In this document: in pieces, positions 11,991-23,821 of the stretch
Layout: each line of letters begins with the position of its first letter
Numbering within the stretch: position 1 is the stretch's first letter
NCBI GenBank assembly: GCA_022605405.1
Contig: JABYQQ010000005.1
Location: 1,612,001-1,676,000, forward strand
Direction: 5' to 3'
Length of the DNA: 64,000 bases
Source: Earliella scabrosa
Taxonomy: Eukaryota; Basidiomycota; Agaricomycetes; Polyporales; Polyporaceae
Notes under the pieces: generated by a model
The model's input: only the letters and a program-made list of their open reading frames with translations
The model's database searches: none
What the model was told of the DNA's origin: nothing
Position numbers and translations under genes: made by a program

Positions 11991-12120
11991 TCTCATCTGC
12001 AAGCAGATATACCGCCACTCACTGATGCTTCCTTCACACCGAGTAGCAAGAGCGTATGTATATCAATAAATTGGATTGAGTTAATCTTCCGTCACCCACT
12101 ATCCTTCAACCCTTCGGCGT

Positions 12121-13098
12121 TCATGCAGAAAGGGCTTGGTCAATAGCCTTCCCTAGGCTCGTCCCGGATGCGGGATTCTGACCGGTGATAACCGTCCCGT
12201 CGACGGCGACGCAGTCCTAGATGATAAGGGTGAGCGAACGATCCATGCTCGTATAGAGGTGGATGCTTACACCCCACAGCTCAGGTGCCTTCTCATACTG
12301 AGCACCGAGCTCCTTGAGACGAGACTCGATGAGGAAGGGGACATTCTGCCACATGCGAGATGAGCATATGAGAGGATCAATACCAGAAATTATCTCCCGT
12401 GGCTTACCGCTGCAATGTTCAGAGCGTCCTCCTCAGCGTTCGAGATGGCGGTGGCACGCCTGCCCTTGAAGATACTCGTGCCCTGGGCATCCGTCACCCC
12501 TACAAGCGCTGCGGGCCCATGGCAAATCGCGGCGGTGACCTTGCCCGCGCGATAGAACTGTTCGAGAGGCGGTCAACATCTCCTGCAAGCATATAGGGTC
12601 GTCAAGCGCGGTTCTCACCTCTGTCGCGAGCTTGATGTTATCGGCATCGGTCGCAAGGTCGATCACGGGGCCCTGGCCACCGATGTAGAATATGGCGTCG
12701 TAGTCGTTGGCGTTCACGTCGGACAGCTTCTTCGCGGTCGCGAGCTTCTGTTGCACGGCCGGATCCTCGAGGAAGCGGGCATCGTCCTTGTACTGTTCAG
12801 CGCTGACCGGGTCCAGGGGTGGGTTGGGACCCTTGGGAGCGGCGAAGTCGATCGAGTACTTCGGCGACAGGACTGTGGGTTGCAACTCAGGATCAGTGGA
12901 ATGCCGCCAGCATAAGGAAGGATATAGAACCCACCATAATAGGGATGCGCCGCCTCGGGGAGATACCAGCCCTGTATATGCGCATCGGTGTGGTGAGCGA
13001 AACTCATGGAGAGCACTCAAAGCGCGGGCGCTCACAGTTGGCTTTCCCGTCAAGTTAGTGCTGGTGGAAGTGAAAACAAACAAGATACGCTTGGACAT
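12121..13098 (-). CDS. DJ-1/PfpI family protein, Hsp31/glyoxalase III-like (copy 2)
   Basis: Close paralogue of the gene at 10131-11111 with the same exon pattern. It begins MSKRILFVFTSTSTNLTGKPT and contains GWYLPEAAHPYYG, IFYIGGQGPVIDLATD, TAAICHGPAALVGV (Cys-His elbow) and GRRATAISNAEEDAL, ending GQNPASGTSLGKAIDQALSA. The Glu and Cys of the presumed active site are kept, but the His of the GGHGP motif in copy 1 is Gln here. The likely role is glutathione-independent removal of methylglyoxal or a chaperone-like stress function; substrate is not shown. A TATA box lies about 67 bp upstream of the ATG, suggesting inducible expression. Confidence 0.88.
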
Positions 13099-14626
13099 GT
13101 TGTATCGGTGGGCGGACGAACGAGAGGCGTTTTCTCTGACGGCTGTCAAGGCAAGACGTCCTCCTTATATATTCACAACTTGAACTTTACAAGGTGAAGT
13201 GCGCGCCGCGGAGCAGTACCGCCGCACCAGAACATGGCATCATAGAACTTGGCGTCGGCGCCGGCTCCGAGACAGAGTCAGACTTGAGGTGGGCGTTGGG
13301 TATAACTGCGATCGCCGATAACCACATTCCCCGGTCGGGAGTTCTCAACCAATGTGGGGCCGGAGATCCTGTAAGCTTGTCCGGTATCACCGGGTCCCAC
13401 AAAACGTACTAGGATGATCGTCTCCGCCTTGCAATTGGATCATGGATGCAACATCGCCGTGGGAAGGGCCAGTATTCGCCCACTGCGCAGTGCCCGAGGG
13501 ATACCCCGAGGCTCGCTACGATCTTGAGCTGTGCCGCTTTCATGCCCCTAAGTGCGATTCGCGGCCATCATAGGCAGTGTGAGTAACAATGGGCCAGGTC
13601 GAGTTCATTGAAACGACGCACGCGACGTTACGACTGTCCCAGCCTGCTTCCGGATCGGAGAAGTTGGGGGCGGCATGATATCGCGATCGGGAAAAAGGTA
13701 ACGCGGTGTGTCGGGAGAGCTCGCGTACATATGTGTCCATCTTGGTGCGCATGGATCCACCATACGAGAGGGGATTATCAACCTAGAGGTGTGTGCAAGC
13801 CTGAGATTCATGATACGAGTCAGTCACAACGAGTTGATGGTTCCGTCATGCTAAGAAACCCCCACCTGCATAGAAACTCGCGACGTGTTCGCTCGCGCTC
13901 CTGTCGGAGAGTTGCCTCATGGTCTCCAGATTCGCCTTTACACAACAGACCAGAGGGAATCTCGATCCCTGGTCAGCGCATGTCCGGAGTTGCCCTCCGA
14001 ATTTGCGATCTGGCGAGGACCGCTAAGACGAGCCTGAGGAATGTTGGGTAAGCGATGCTTCGGTCTGTCATTCCAAGGCTGAATCGTGGGGCTTTACGCT
14101 CCTCGCCATCGGAGACGATGCAGGTGGGGCAAGTTCGTTGTATTTGGATGAACTGCAAGTTGGAGGTAAGCACAAGTCCGCTGCATCCATTGTTCCTTGG
14201 CGTGTCGCTGTCGGAGCTCGAGGGTATGGGAAGTGCTGGTGGAACATTCAACCATACATTGCCGTGCCGCTTCACCGATGAATATTCTCAGGACGGCATG
14301 GGCATCCTCGTCGACATAGTGGGTTGCCCACTGGTACCGTGAGTGAAGCATTATTTCCTGTTGTGGCGCAGCCAAAGTACAATCACTGAGAGTCATGTTG
14401 CGAGGTGCAAGTTGAAGGTCAAGAGCTGGAAGCAGGATCGAGGTGGCCTCAGCTCAGGATAGATAAGATTAGATGGACTCGTTGATCAAGATCTCCTGGC
14501 TCGATCGCGCACGAGCGGCTATCTACTCTGTAGTACCTTGCCCGTCTGAGCCTGCACCGTAGCTCTCCATCCCCAAGCTATTCCTCGCCAATCCGTCTCT
14601 CCTCTCTCCGTCTCTAGCTTGTCAGC
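13099..14626. other. Long intergenic region, DJ-1-like copy 2 to MOB1
   Basis: 1.5 kb between divergent starts. It holds the promoter of DJ-1 copy 2 and, at its right end, a pyrimidine-rich leader of MOB1 (about 14560-14626). Several 70-150 codon open frames exist on both strands (for example 14094-14396 minus), but none joins into a recognisable protein. I see no repeat structure or transposon ends. Confidence 0.45.
13165..13171 (-). promoter_or_regulatory. TATA box of DJ-1-like copy 2
   Basis: TATATAAG read on the minus strand, about 67 bp upstream of the ATG at 13098, matching the spacing in the paralogue. Confidence 0.6.
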
Positions 14627-15937
14627 ATGTCGGCGTTTTTTGGCCTGTAAGAGATCCCGGTCTAGACCCCCTGCTGGCTTCTGATAGCGCGTCGATCATA
14701 GTGGCAAGACGCGTACCTTCAAGCCCCGCAAGGACGTACCGGAGGGCACGAAGCAGTACCAGCTACGCAAGTACGCTGAGGCGACACTGGTGAGCATCAG
14801 TGGAACTCGGGCGCCGAGCCGGATGGGTAGGCGGAGGTGGGGTGCTGAACAACTCCGTCGGCCGTCCATAGGGTTCAGGGAACCTGCGCCTTGCCGTCCG
14901 CCTTCCAGAGGGCGAAGACCTGAACGAATGGCTCGCGGTGCATGGTACGCATCGTTCTCTGCTCTTATCTCTGCTCAGCTGACCTTCGTCTCGCCCTTCT
15001 GGTTCTTGGTCCATCCCTCCGATCCCGGTGGTACTCGGCAGCCGTGGATTTCTTCAACCATCTGAACATGCTGTACGGCACTGTGACCGAGTTCTGCACA
15101 CCACAGGAGGTACGTAAACACCCTCTGCGATCCTCACACGAACAGCGTGTCTCTCCATACATGTGCTATACCGCATGAAGACCTGTGGCTGATCTCTCGA
15201 GCAGTGCCCGATCATGTCTGCAGGCCCTAGGTCAGTCCGTCGCAGCATTACACCTTCTCGTCACGCCACATCGCGCACCGGAATGCAGCAGCTCACGGGA
15301 ACGACAGATACGAATACCTGTGGGAAGACGGGGTACGATACAAGAAGGCGACGAAGCTGCCCGCGCCGGAGTACGTCGACGCACTGATGAACTGGGCGCA
15401 AGGATTGCTTGACAACGAGGAGATCTTCCCGAGCGAGATGGGTGCGTGTGTTCATGCTCCAACCTTGTCCTCCGGCGGCCCGGGCGCAGTGCTCCCCCGT
15501 GTCCGTGTGGCCTCCTGCGGCTGCGGGACTGGAGTGGGTTACGTCCTTGCTTCTGAACGCTAAAGAACGTTGTGCTCGATGCAGGCAAGCCGTTCGCGAA
15601 GAATTTCCGTGAGACGATTGGGAGGCTGTTCCGACGACTGTTCCGGGTGTACGCACACCTGTACAGCAACCACTTTGACCACATCTGTGCGCTCGGCATC
15701 GAGGGTGCGTGTGTGCTTTGGCGGCGCGGGTGGATGCTGACTGTATCGGCCTGTGCAGCGCATTTGAACACGAGCTATCGGCACTTCTTCCTGTTCGTGA
15801 ACGAGGTGAGTGAGAACGTTGGGGCGCGTGCGCTATGCTGACAGCGAGAACGGTAGTTCGACCTCGTGGACAAGCGGGAGCTGGCGCCGCTGGACGAGCT
15901 GAACGAGGCAATCCTGGCAGAAGACAAGAGCCGATAG
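14627..15937 (+). CDS. MOB1: Mob1 kinase-activator protein
   Basis: Mob1 binds and activates NDR/LATS kinases (Dbf2 in yeast, Sid2 in fission yeast) in the mitotic-exit/septation pathway. The spliced protein starts MSAFFGLGKTRTFKPRKDVP and continues KQYQLRKYAEATLGSGNLR, FCTPQECPIMSAGPR (Cys pair of the zinc site), YEYLWEDGVRYKK, LFRVYAHLYSNHF (His pair), HLNTSYRHFFLFVNEFDLVD and RELAPLDELNEAILAE. The MSAGPRYEY stretch marks it as Mob1 rather than Mob2. The gene has about eight introns, and exon 1 carries only 20 coding bases (14627-14646). Stop TAG is at 15935-15937. Confidence 0.93.
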
Positions 15938-16485
15938 GGATGAGGTTGAGGCTTAGTATGGTTGCAGGATGTGGATTATAACTGTGTGTGTGAACTGTAC
16001 GATAGGCCGTCTGTAGGTAGCTGTAGTCTGTATGGAGGGCGGCTGATACCCGAGATTGCATTCTGCTCAAAGCCTGGGCGCGAAGACGGCAGCCGTGACG
16101 TCATGCATGGCATAGTCAACTGCCGCGACGGCCCAGCGATGCTGCAGGCATGGCGAGGAGCACAGATGCGCCGCTCTGCTGCACGTGTGTATAAAACTCA
16201 GACATATCCGATGCCTGTATGTTCCTCGACAAGAGATTCCGCCCCGCAGAGGTCGCGGACGACATGTACAGCGCGCAGGCTGGAGCGAGAATGGAGAGCG
16301 GAGCGCATCTGGCATCTGGCACTCGATCTACTCACGGTCTGCCCTCGACAGCCCTGACGGCTTCGCGCCAGACTCCTGGTTCGCAGCCGTTGGCAGTCCA
16401 TGCCGAGTTGACCTCCTTCGAGCTGCTATATCCTGACTAAGTCGCCCGTCCCTCTCCCTCCTCCTCCTTGCTCTCTCCCGCCACC
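15938..16485. other. Intergenic, MOB1 to BTB-domain gene
   Basis: 548 bp with the MOB1 3' UTR and the promoter of the BTB gene. TATAAAA occurs at 16190-16196 but 290 bp before the ATG, so its use is doubtful. A pyrimidine-rich leader (about 16440-16480) precedes the start. No gene seen. Confidence 0.45.
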
Positions 16486-17760
16486 ATGGACAACTCGGAG
16501 TGGGACTCGGTCCTCCAGTACATCTCTGATCCCGCAGACTTCGCTTCGCCCCAGCCAGAGGTGCCCGTGGCCGAGATGGCGGATGTCCTCGCCCACCCCC
16601 AGCTCCCGACGCCTGATCAGGTCCTCACCCCTCCCGTACGTGTCTCTCGCGTCCCCTCGCGTTGTTGTTCATGGAGCCCCCGCTCTAGCATTCTGACGTT
16701 AGCTCGCCACCGGACACCCAGGACGGCGTGCCCTCAGATCACGTCCCAGGTAACACCATCGTCTCCGTCTCGACTACCTTCCATCCGGGCGCGAACCTCC
16801 TGCCCATTCCCTCCGACCTCATCCTCCTCTCCTCAGATGGCGTCTTCTTCTACGTGCACACCACACAAGTCCTCTCCGTGTCCAACAATCAGTTCAACGG
16901 CCTCGTCCCACCCAAACCTGCAAAGACCAAGGTGCGCGACGACCTGGAACCCGTCCTGTCACTACCGGAGAGCGCATCAGTACTCAACATCGTCCTGCAC
17001 GTCGTCTATGACCTCTCGTGCGCACACTATCATCCCGGCCTCGAGACCCTCATCCTCGCCGTCGACGCGATGGCGACCTACGGCCTCTCACCCAGGCAGC
17101 ACATCGCCCCGTCCACCCCTCTGTACTCTCTCATTCTCAACCAAGCACCGATGCAGCCCATCGTCATATATGCGCTCGCAGCAGCGCATGATCTGTACGA
17201 ACTCGCGGTCCCAGTTTCGAGCCATCTGCTCTCGTTCGCGCTGCATACACTCACCGACGAGATCGCGACGCGGATAGGGCCGGTGTATATGAAGCGGCTG
17301 TTCTTCCTGCATCTCGGACGCCTCGATGCGCTCAAGCGCCTTCTCCTCCCTCCTCCACATCCGCATCCGCCCACAACGTCATGCGACTTCACGGAGCAGA
17401 AAAAGCTGACGAGGGCTTGGGCTCTCGCCTCGGCTTATCTTGCGTGGGATGCGCGGCCAGGTACGCACCTCGTTTTCGAACTTCGTGGCGTCAATAACGT
17501 ACTGAGCGATGACGCGACCTTGTGCCCGACTTGTCGCCTGCGCAACTCGACCCGTGGTCTGCAGATCTGTCCACGAGCGCGATGGAGAGCGCGCTCTGCC
17601 CGCTCGCGGACCACCTCTCATGTGAGGTCTGCAAGAAGAGCCTGGCGGACCGCGTCAAGCAGCTTATCGTGCAGTGGTCGGTCGTGAAGGTTCGTCCGCG
17701 GTCGACGCCTCGCGTGTTGGTGCATGCTGACTGGGTTTGCGGATATAGAGGTCGATTTGA
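16486..17760 (+). CDS. BTB/POZ-domain protein of unknown function
   Basis: Starts in an ideal context (CCACCATGG) with MDNSEWDSVLQYISDPADF. After an acidic Pro-rich lead comes a BTB-like region (about residues 75-190: DLILLSSDGVFFYVHTTQVL, then NNQFNGLVPP), followed by an alpha-helical C-terminal part (VVYDLSCAHYHPGLETLILA, YALAAAHDLYELAVPVSSHL, RAWALASAYLAW). It ends with a CxxC motif (CEVCKKSLADRVKQLIVQW) and VVKRSI. Four exons; the third intron (about 17461-17568) and fourth (about 17691-17748) are needed for this end. Similar BTB proteins are numerous in agaricomycetes, and some BTB proteins are adaptors for Cullin3 ubiquitin ligases. No partner can be named here. Confidence 0.8.
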
Positions 17761-18703
17761 ATGCGGGAGAACCCCGTTCCGCCCCGCCGAAGCTGCAGTC
17801 AGACCTTCTCCCGTGGTTCGCTTCCAGTTGTGTGGGTGCTTCTCGCCTAGATCCCACGCAAGCGGCGCACTCATTCCACATATGTCGCGCCGCAGCCCCA
17901 GATATACCTTGTCCACAGATGAGCGTGCAGTGACGCGTCATTGACCCACTCATGGGACACAGCTCCGGCAGTCCGGTCTCCCAGTCACCGCACACGCACG
18001 ACACCCTTCAAGCTCGTTCGAATCGTTTCAAAAGACGCTCGCATTCGTCTAACTTATTACTCATCGCCAAAATCGCACTGTCAACACACGTCCTCGCATT
18101 GCACCCAAACCCATACATTACGTTCATCCTGATGAAGTCTCTCGCACCGTCCATGTGTATCACCACTCATGCCCCTCTCTCTCTCATCGCACGCCATCGC
18201 TTCCCAGTGTCTTGTCGTCATATGTGTCGCCGTCGTGAATTGCAGTGTTTTCGTTGTACATGTATTTTAGTGATCTTGTACTCCTCTCCCACCCCCAACC
18301 CCTTCCTTTATCTGTATCTGTAGTGTCCGCCCCATACACGATCGCGCGCACCTAGAGATCCGGATTCTCTCCCTCCGCCACCCATGATCACACCCCTCTG
18401 CTCCCGCCCCGCCCCGCGCTTTGAGTCACGCACGTCTGTTTGTGCTGTGTGCACGCAAGGCGGTCGCAGATGACGCGATCCGGGCGGGGAGCGACCTCCA
18501 CCGTTGCTAGTACTGTACATCCATCACTCCTATTCCCTCTGGCATAGACTTGAAGTACTGTACGCTCCAGTGTTCTGTACCGTCGTATCGCTGTCCTGTT
18601 GTCTCGGAGAGTCCGATAAAAGCACATTATATACGCCACACGGCCCGTACAACTGTCGGCAAGAGGTCCTGGTCACTACATGCAGAGATACGATAGAACA
18701 CCG
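17761..18703. other. Intergenic between convergent BTB and DBP8 genes
   Basis: 943 bp between two 3' ends, moderately AT-rich with several TGTA-type motifs (for example around 18258-18276) consistent with 3' UTRs. No supported gene. Confidence 0.45.
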
Positions 18704-20928
18704 CTAGGGCAGCGCGACGACCTGGGCCGCCTCCTGTAAGTCCGCCGCGCGCTTCGCCCGCTTCAACTTGTGGATCTCCTCGCGCTTGCCAAAGTCCGAG
18801 TCGTGCAGTTCCTGCGCAGGCACGGCATGATGTCAGTACTGTTGGTCCCGCCCTGGTCAAGATGCCGACGCACCATGTTCGCGAGGCGCTTCGCGGTGGA
18901 GACGGCATTCAGCTTCTCGAGCACCTTCTCCTCCGGGAGGTCCATCTCGGTCAGTTTCGTGCCTGTGGTGTCGCCGAAGTTAGTGGTGCCCATGGGAACA
19001 ACAAAGGGAAGAGTGGAGAACAGGAAGGGGAAGATATGTCCGGAGGGAACAACGGCATCGAGCGGAGAAAGAAGAACAGACCGACGCACCAATGCGCTCC
19101 TCGACCCTCAACACCCGCTCCTCATCCCGCTCCGTGACGAAGCTGACGGCGACACCGCCCCGCCCCGCGCGCGCCGTGCGGCCGACGCGGTGCGTGTACT
19201 CCTCCGGCTCGGCGGGGACGTCCCAGTTGACGACGATCGCGACGTCCTCGATGTCGAGCCCGCGCGCGCCGACGTCGGTCGAGACGAGCACGGGCACCAC
19301 GGACGCGCGGAAGAGCGCGAGCGAGGTCAGGCGCTCGCGCTGTGTCAGGCGCGAGTGCAGCGCGGTCGCGCGGATGTGCAGCGTCTGGAGGAGGTGCGTG
19401 AGGTACGCCGCAGTGCGTGGGCGCGTGCAGAAGATGATCGTGGGTGGTGGTTGGTCGGGCACGTCGTCGTCGTCTGTCGAGGACTTCGCCTTCTTTTGGT
19501 TCTTGCCCTTCTTTGAGGGCTTGGCTTGGGAGCCCTTGCTCTTGCGAGAGGGTTTGGTCGGCTCGGGAGGGGCACGGCGGAGGTGATGTGTAGACTCGGG
19601 AGGGTTGCAGAGGAAGTAGTACAGGTACGCTTCGCGGACATGTGAAGGAACCAAGATGTAGTGCTGCTTCAGAGTCTCGACGGTTTCAACCCTGTAGGCC
19701 TGGTCAATATCGAAGGACAGAAGCGCTGGATCAAAGCACGTACGACGCTGTCATTCGATGCACGAAAGGTTTCTGCTTGCCAGGCTTGGGCGGCGCCTCA
19801 GCGACACGCTCCACGGCAGGAGTGAGCGTCGCTGTGAACAGGCATGTCTGTCGATCCTTGGGCAGGACCTCAAACAAATAGGAAAGTTCCGGTGCGAACG
19901 AGGGGGTGAGCAATCTGTCTGCTTCGTCGAGGACCTAACGAGGAGGTGGGCGATGAACATCACATCGTCTGATTCCACAAGGTGGGCACATACCAGGAAC
20001 TTGATCCTCGACAGGTCCCACTCGCCCGACGTGCTCTTGAGTAGGTCCACTATCCTTCCTGGAGTCGCAACCACGACATGAGGACGGTTCCCAAGCTCAA
20101 GAGCTTGCGCCATCATGTCAATACCTCCCACCACCACAGCGGTGCGCAGATTGAAGGGCGCGCCGAGGACTGCGAACTGTTCTGATATCTGGAAGGCAAG
20201 CTCGCTGTCACGCACATAAGCAAGCCGCACTGCAAGGTAGAGGCTCCGTGACATACCGAGTAGGCGTCAGAACTAGTGCGAAGATCCCGTAAGGGTCTTG
20301 GGAGAGCTTTTGGAGAATAGGCAGCGCAAACGCGATCGTCTTCCCGGATCCTGTCTTTGCATTGCCTATGCAGTCCCTGCCTTGGATAACTGTGATGTCA
20401 GAACAGCATGAAGACCTGTGCACTGCAACGGAACTCGCCTTCTAACAGTGGGGGTATGCATGCGGCTTGAATCTCGGTCGGCGTCTTAATGGACATCTTA
20501 GCGAGCGCAGATATCAGGACGGAGGATATGCCCATGGACTCATAGCTTGATGCTAACGGCCTGCTACGAGAAGGCGCAGAAGGTTGGACTGGGTTGGTTG
20601 CCCTGGGCTTGAAAGCGATCCGCGAGCCGAACCGACTGGTCGCGTCCTCGTCCTCGTCAACCTGGGCTAGCAGTGTTGGTGGTACGGCCTCGTGGGACGT
20701 ATCGCTATCGCCTGACAAGCTCTCCCTGTCTTCAGATCCTTCATCCGAACCTTCACTCTCCTCGTTACTGCGCTCTTCATCCTCCTCTCCTCTGGCCTCC
20801 GACCCCAAGTCGTGTTGCTCTAATTCTTCTTCATCAGAGTCGTCGTACTTGAGTCTCTTGCGCTGAGGTCCTTCTTGCATCCGCATAAGGTCGTCTGCCG
20901 TGAGTGCGCGTCGTTTAGAGCCGACCAT
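18704..20928 (-). CDS. DBP8: DEAD-box ATP-dependent RNA helicase Dbp8 (DDX49 type)
   Basis: Nucleolar helicase for 40S ribosomal subunit assembly. After an acidic Ser/Glu-rich N-terminus come the Q motif ([20 protein letters not shown]), motif [22 protein letters not shown], motif II VLDEAD, motif III as TATLT (Thr-Ala-Thr instead of Ser-Ala-Thr), then [20 protein letters not shown] and [14 protein letters not shown] Lys-rich insert ([19 protein letters not shown]) sits between the two RecA lobes. It ends [20 protein letters not shown]. Six or so introns; the first (20391-20438) needs a GC donor (GCGAGT) rather than GT to give LLEG-RDCIG. Start ATG at 20926-20928. The helicase assignment is certain and the Dbp8 subfamily very likely. 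Confidence 0.9.
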
Positions 20929-21342
20929 GATAGCAACAACGATTGAGTGAGGCGGACCGAGCGACGGAGCAGAAGTGAAACAGACGCCGCCGTCGATCAC
21001 TCAACGAAAAACACTTTCTCGCGCTCGGGCCGGGCCTCCGTTGTCGCGCGCGCGCAAAGTTAGGCGGAAGCTTGGGGCAAATAACGACGGCTATGGATAC
21101 AGTGGGAGCGCTGAGTATGTACATGTGTGATTATGGAAACATATGCGGGGGTATCGAGAGCACGGACGAGACAACAGACACTGGGACGGGGAGTGATACA
21201 GGTTGGACTTTGATAGGGAGACAGACACGACGGAAAGGAGAGAAGAGGATAACGGAGCATCCGCGGCATACCTGCTACCGACGGTGGAGAAGGAGGAGGA
21301 CAGGAAGAGGGGGCAGGAGAAGGAGGGAGGGGGACGAAGAAA
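20929..21342. other. Intergenic, DBP8 promoter and HMG gene 3' end
   Basis: 414 bp. It contains the DBP8 promoter and a purine-rich tract (21230-21340, GGAGAAGGAGG repeats) that is pyrimidine-rich in the sense of the HMG gene 3' UTR. No gene seen. Confidence 0.45.
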
Positions 21343-22789
21343 CTATGAGAGCTCACGCGGTGCGAGCCACTTCTCGATCTCCACGTTGACGTCGAGCGGA
21401 GGATCCAGGGTGTAGACGGCGTTGGAATCCTGGTGCGGGAGAGGGTCGTCCAAAGACGCCCCGCTCTCCGCGCCGAGAAGATCCGGGATGTTCATGAAGC
21501 TCTCCAAGCCCTCCCACCTGCTCGGGGACTGAGGACGTGAACCGCCGTCTTCGGCAGAGGGGCCGGGGACGTAAGACCCGGAGAGTCCAAGATCTGCCTC
21601 TGGAGCCGACTCGCCGATGGGACTTGGGTGCATGCTGGGGAACATGAACTTGGGCTGAGTGGGGAGAGCGATGTCGCTGAACATGGCGGTCTTGCTGGGC
21701 ATCTAGACAGACAATGAACAGGCGGGCCTAGAGGACAGGGACAAGGATTTACTTACCAACTCGCCACCCTGGTTCGACTGCCTCGCAACTTGAGCAAGGC
21801 ACTGCGCGAGGTAGTCGGGGTAGGGAGTGTTCCCCATGGGGATGATGTACTCCGGAGTGGAGCTGGACCCAGGGACAAACGCTGGTGGAGGGTGAACTGG
21901 GGTCGTCGGCGGCGCAGAGGCGACACGAGGGATCTCGGGGGCAGACAAATTGAGTGGCTGCCCAGGAGGGGGAGCGAACGTATGAGGGAAAGAAGGTGCC
22001 GGAGGTGGGTGCATGCTGGCGGTAGTACGACGGGACCGGCATTTACGAGGGCGAGGTGGAGGCACAGCTTCCCCGGCAATATGGACGTACTTCTCGCGGA
22101 TGAAGCGAATGCGATCAGGATGGTCTTGACCTGGAGCCTCGCCCTCCGCGGCGTTCTTGCGGGACTGCTTCTTGCGCTCGGGGTTGAACTTGTACCCGGG
22201 ATTCTTCACCTTGTGCTCCTCCATGATCTTCCTCGCCTTCTCGTGCCAGTAGGCCTTCTCGTGAGGCGGCAACAAGTTCCAACATTCGCCAGCGATACGG
22301 CTGATGTTCTGCTGACGCGGCTCGATGTGCTTTGGTATCTTGCCCGTCTTGATGAGCCAGGAGCGATAGAGCATAAACGCGTTGGCGGGTCGTGGAATCT
22401 TGGCTTTAGGTGGAGTAGCGGGAGTTGCAGGACGCGAGGCCGACGGTGAAGGTTGGACTAAGAAGTCAAGGGACGGCACCCTCCCTTCCGATATCTGACT
22501 GACCAGGGCGGCCCCTACCATTCGCAATTGCTCGTCCGTCCAACGATTGGGAGTAGGGCAGCGCGATGCTGGGCGTGCCGGAGAAGGCGCACGGGAGGAC
22601 TGCGCTGAAGCGTGAAAAGACCATTCGCTGCCGGCCGACGACCATTCGGACTCAGGGGGCAGCGACACCGCGCCAGGCGATGACGATGGGGTCGGAAAGG
22701 GGGAAGCCGAGTTTAGGCCTGAGTACAATCGTTAGCGAAGGAAGGTGGCTAATTGCGCACAGGGACTTACGGTTAGGTTGAGGTTGCAT
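21343..22789 (-). CDS. MATA-HMG-box transcription factor
   Basis: Sequence-specific HMG-box protein. The spliced N-terminus is MQPQPNRLNSASPFPTPSSS; exon 1 has only 19 coding bases and its intron runs to about 22718. The HMG box lies near residues 125-200: KIPRPANAFMLYRSWLIK, NISRIAGECWNLLPPHEK, YWHEKARKIMEEHKVKNPGY, KFNPERKK. RPANAFMLYR is the MATA/SOX-type signature. The rest is Pro/Ser-rich, as in activators, with VRPR-like basic stretch PPPRPRKCRSRRTT. Relatives act in mating, pheromone response or fruiting in basidiomycetes, but no mating-type genes (homeodomain pair, pheromone receptor, MIP) are in this window, so it is probably not at MAT. Stop TAG at 21343-21345. Confidence 0.87.
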
Positions 22790-23821
22790 GTTCTAAGATC
22801 AAGTCAAGACCGAGCAAGGAGAAGAAAGGCGGGTGCGTGGCGTCGCTGGGGGCAGCGACACGGGAAGAAAGACGGGCGATTGGACATCCTAGGGCAGGCG
22901 GAAGGGAGGCTTTATAGAGTAGCAGTGACGCCGGCGAGCGAGAGGCAAAGGACGACGAAGGAGACTACCGACCTCTGTAACATCAACCTGCAGCTCCCCA
23001 AACCTTCGGGAAGATCACAATCCTTTCACACCCGCGCGGGGGGCGGGAGGTTGAAAGGGCATTTTGGTATCACGTGACAAACCGCATTCTTCACCTTCAG
23101 CAGCGTTCCCGCCACGCCCCCGAAAGAACTCCCAAGTTGTCTAGCTTAGCACCACTCAAACAATGCAAGTACTCACCAAGATCTGTGGCACGTCGACCCC
23201 GGCTACCATCTGGAGCTCGTGAGATCGTGGTGTCGGGTGGGCGACGCTATTTTTCTTGCTTGCGTTAGCGAGGAATGGCGAGTTGGATTACAAAATAAAT
23301 CGCATTAAATTCTTGAGATCATAAGGTGAGTCCAGGATGGGGCAGAGATAATGTGTGAAAGGAACTGTTGCCTCTGGGGGGCGATGTGGAGGTAGAGGTG
23401 CAGAGAACGACGACTTGCACTGTTCGCGACCACCGTCCCCGTAAATACGTCCTAGAGGAGGCTATAGCGTTGCAACGGCGCTGGCAGGTAACCCATAATG
23501 CATCAGTGGGCCACCCCTCATACGCGAGGTGCCACTGCATGTGTTTGGCCTCGAGGCCACAACGAGGTGATGCAGGAGCCGCTCCTTTCATGATGGATAT
23601 ACTCGCGGTGAAAGGGACAACGTGCCCTCTTGCTTATTCGTTCCGCCTTTCCGACGTGCTCTTTGTCAGATCACCCGACCGACTTCTTCACGCGCCTCAA
23701 CTTGGGGAGCGCAAGGGAGCAGCGAGGGAGGCGTCGGGTAACACAGCCACAGTACGCAAACTCGTTCCTTGAACGACACAATCAATGGATTTCTTGACCC
23801 ACGCGAGGGGAGACATACATA
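22790..23821. other. Intergenic, HMG-box gene promoter and SUA5 3' end
   Basis: About 1 kb with the promoter of the HMG gene and the 3' UTR of SUA5. TCACGTGA (an E-box palindrome) is at 23070-23077, about 280 bp before the HMG start. A 134-codon frame at 23368-23772 has no recognisable motif and is left out. Confidence 0.45.
23070..23077. promoter_or_regulatory. E-box palindrome TCACGTGA upstream of HMG gene
   Basis: Perfect 8-bp palindrome, a known binding site class for bHLH factors of the Cbf1/USF type. Position about 280 bp before the HMG-box gene start makes a regulatory role possible; chance occurrence is not excluded. Confidence 0.3.

Larger units (their letters stand above)
11112..12120. 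other. Intergenic between the two DJ-1-like genes, with a relic
   Basis: About 1 kb. It holds the promoter of copy 1 (11112-11400) and, at about 11921-11990, a short remnant of a third DJ-1-like copy (listed separately). The part 11400-11900 has no recognisable gene. Confidence 0.5.

Noticed and set aside
21343..22789. HMG-box gene as evidence of the mating-type locus
   Set aside because: No homeodomain pair, pheromone receptor or MIP gene is present in the window; basidiomycete genomes have many HMG-box genes.
23368..23772. 134-codon plus-strand frame in the HMG-SUA5 intergenic region
   Set aside because: No recognisable domain, weak start context, and it overlaps presumed UTRs; could not be supported.
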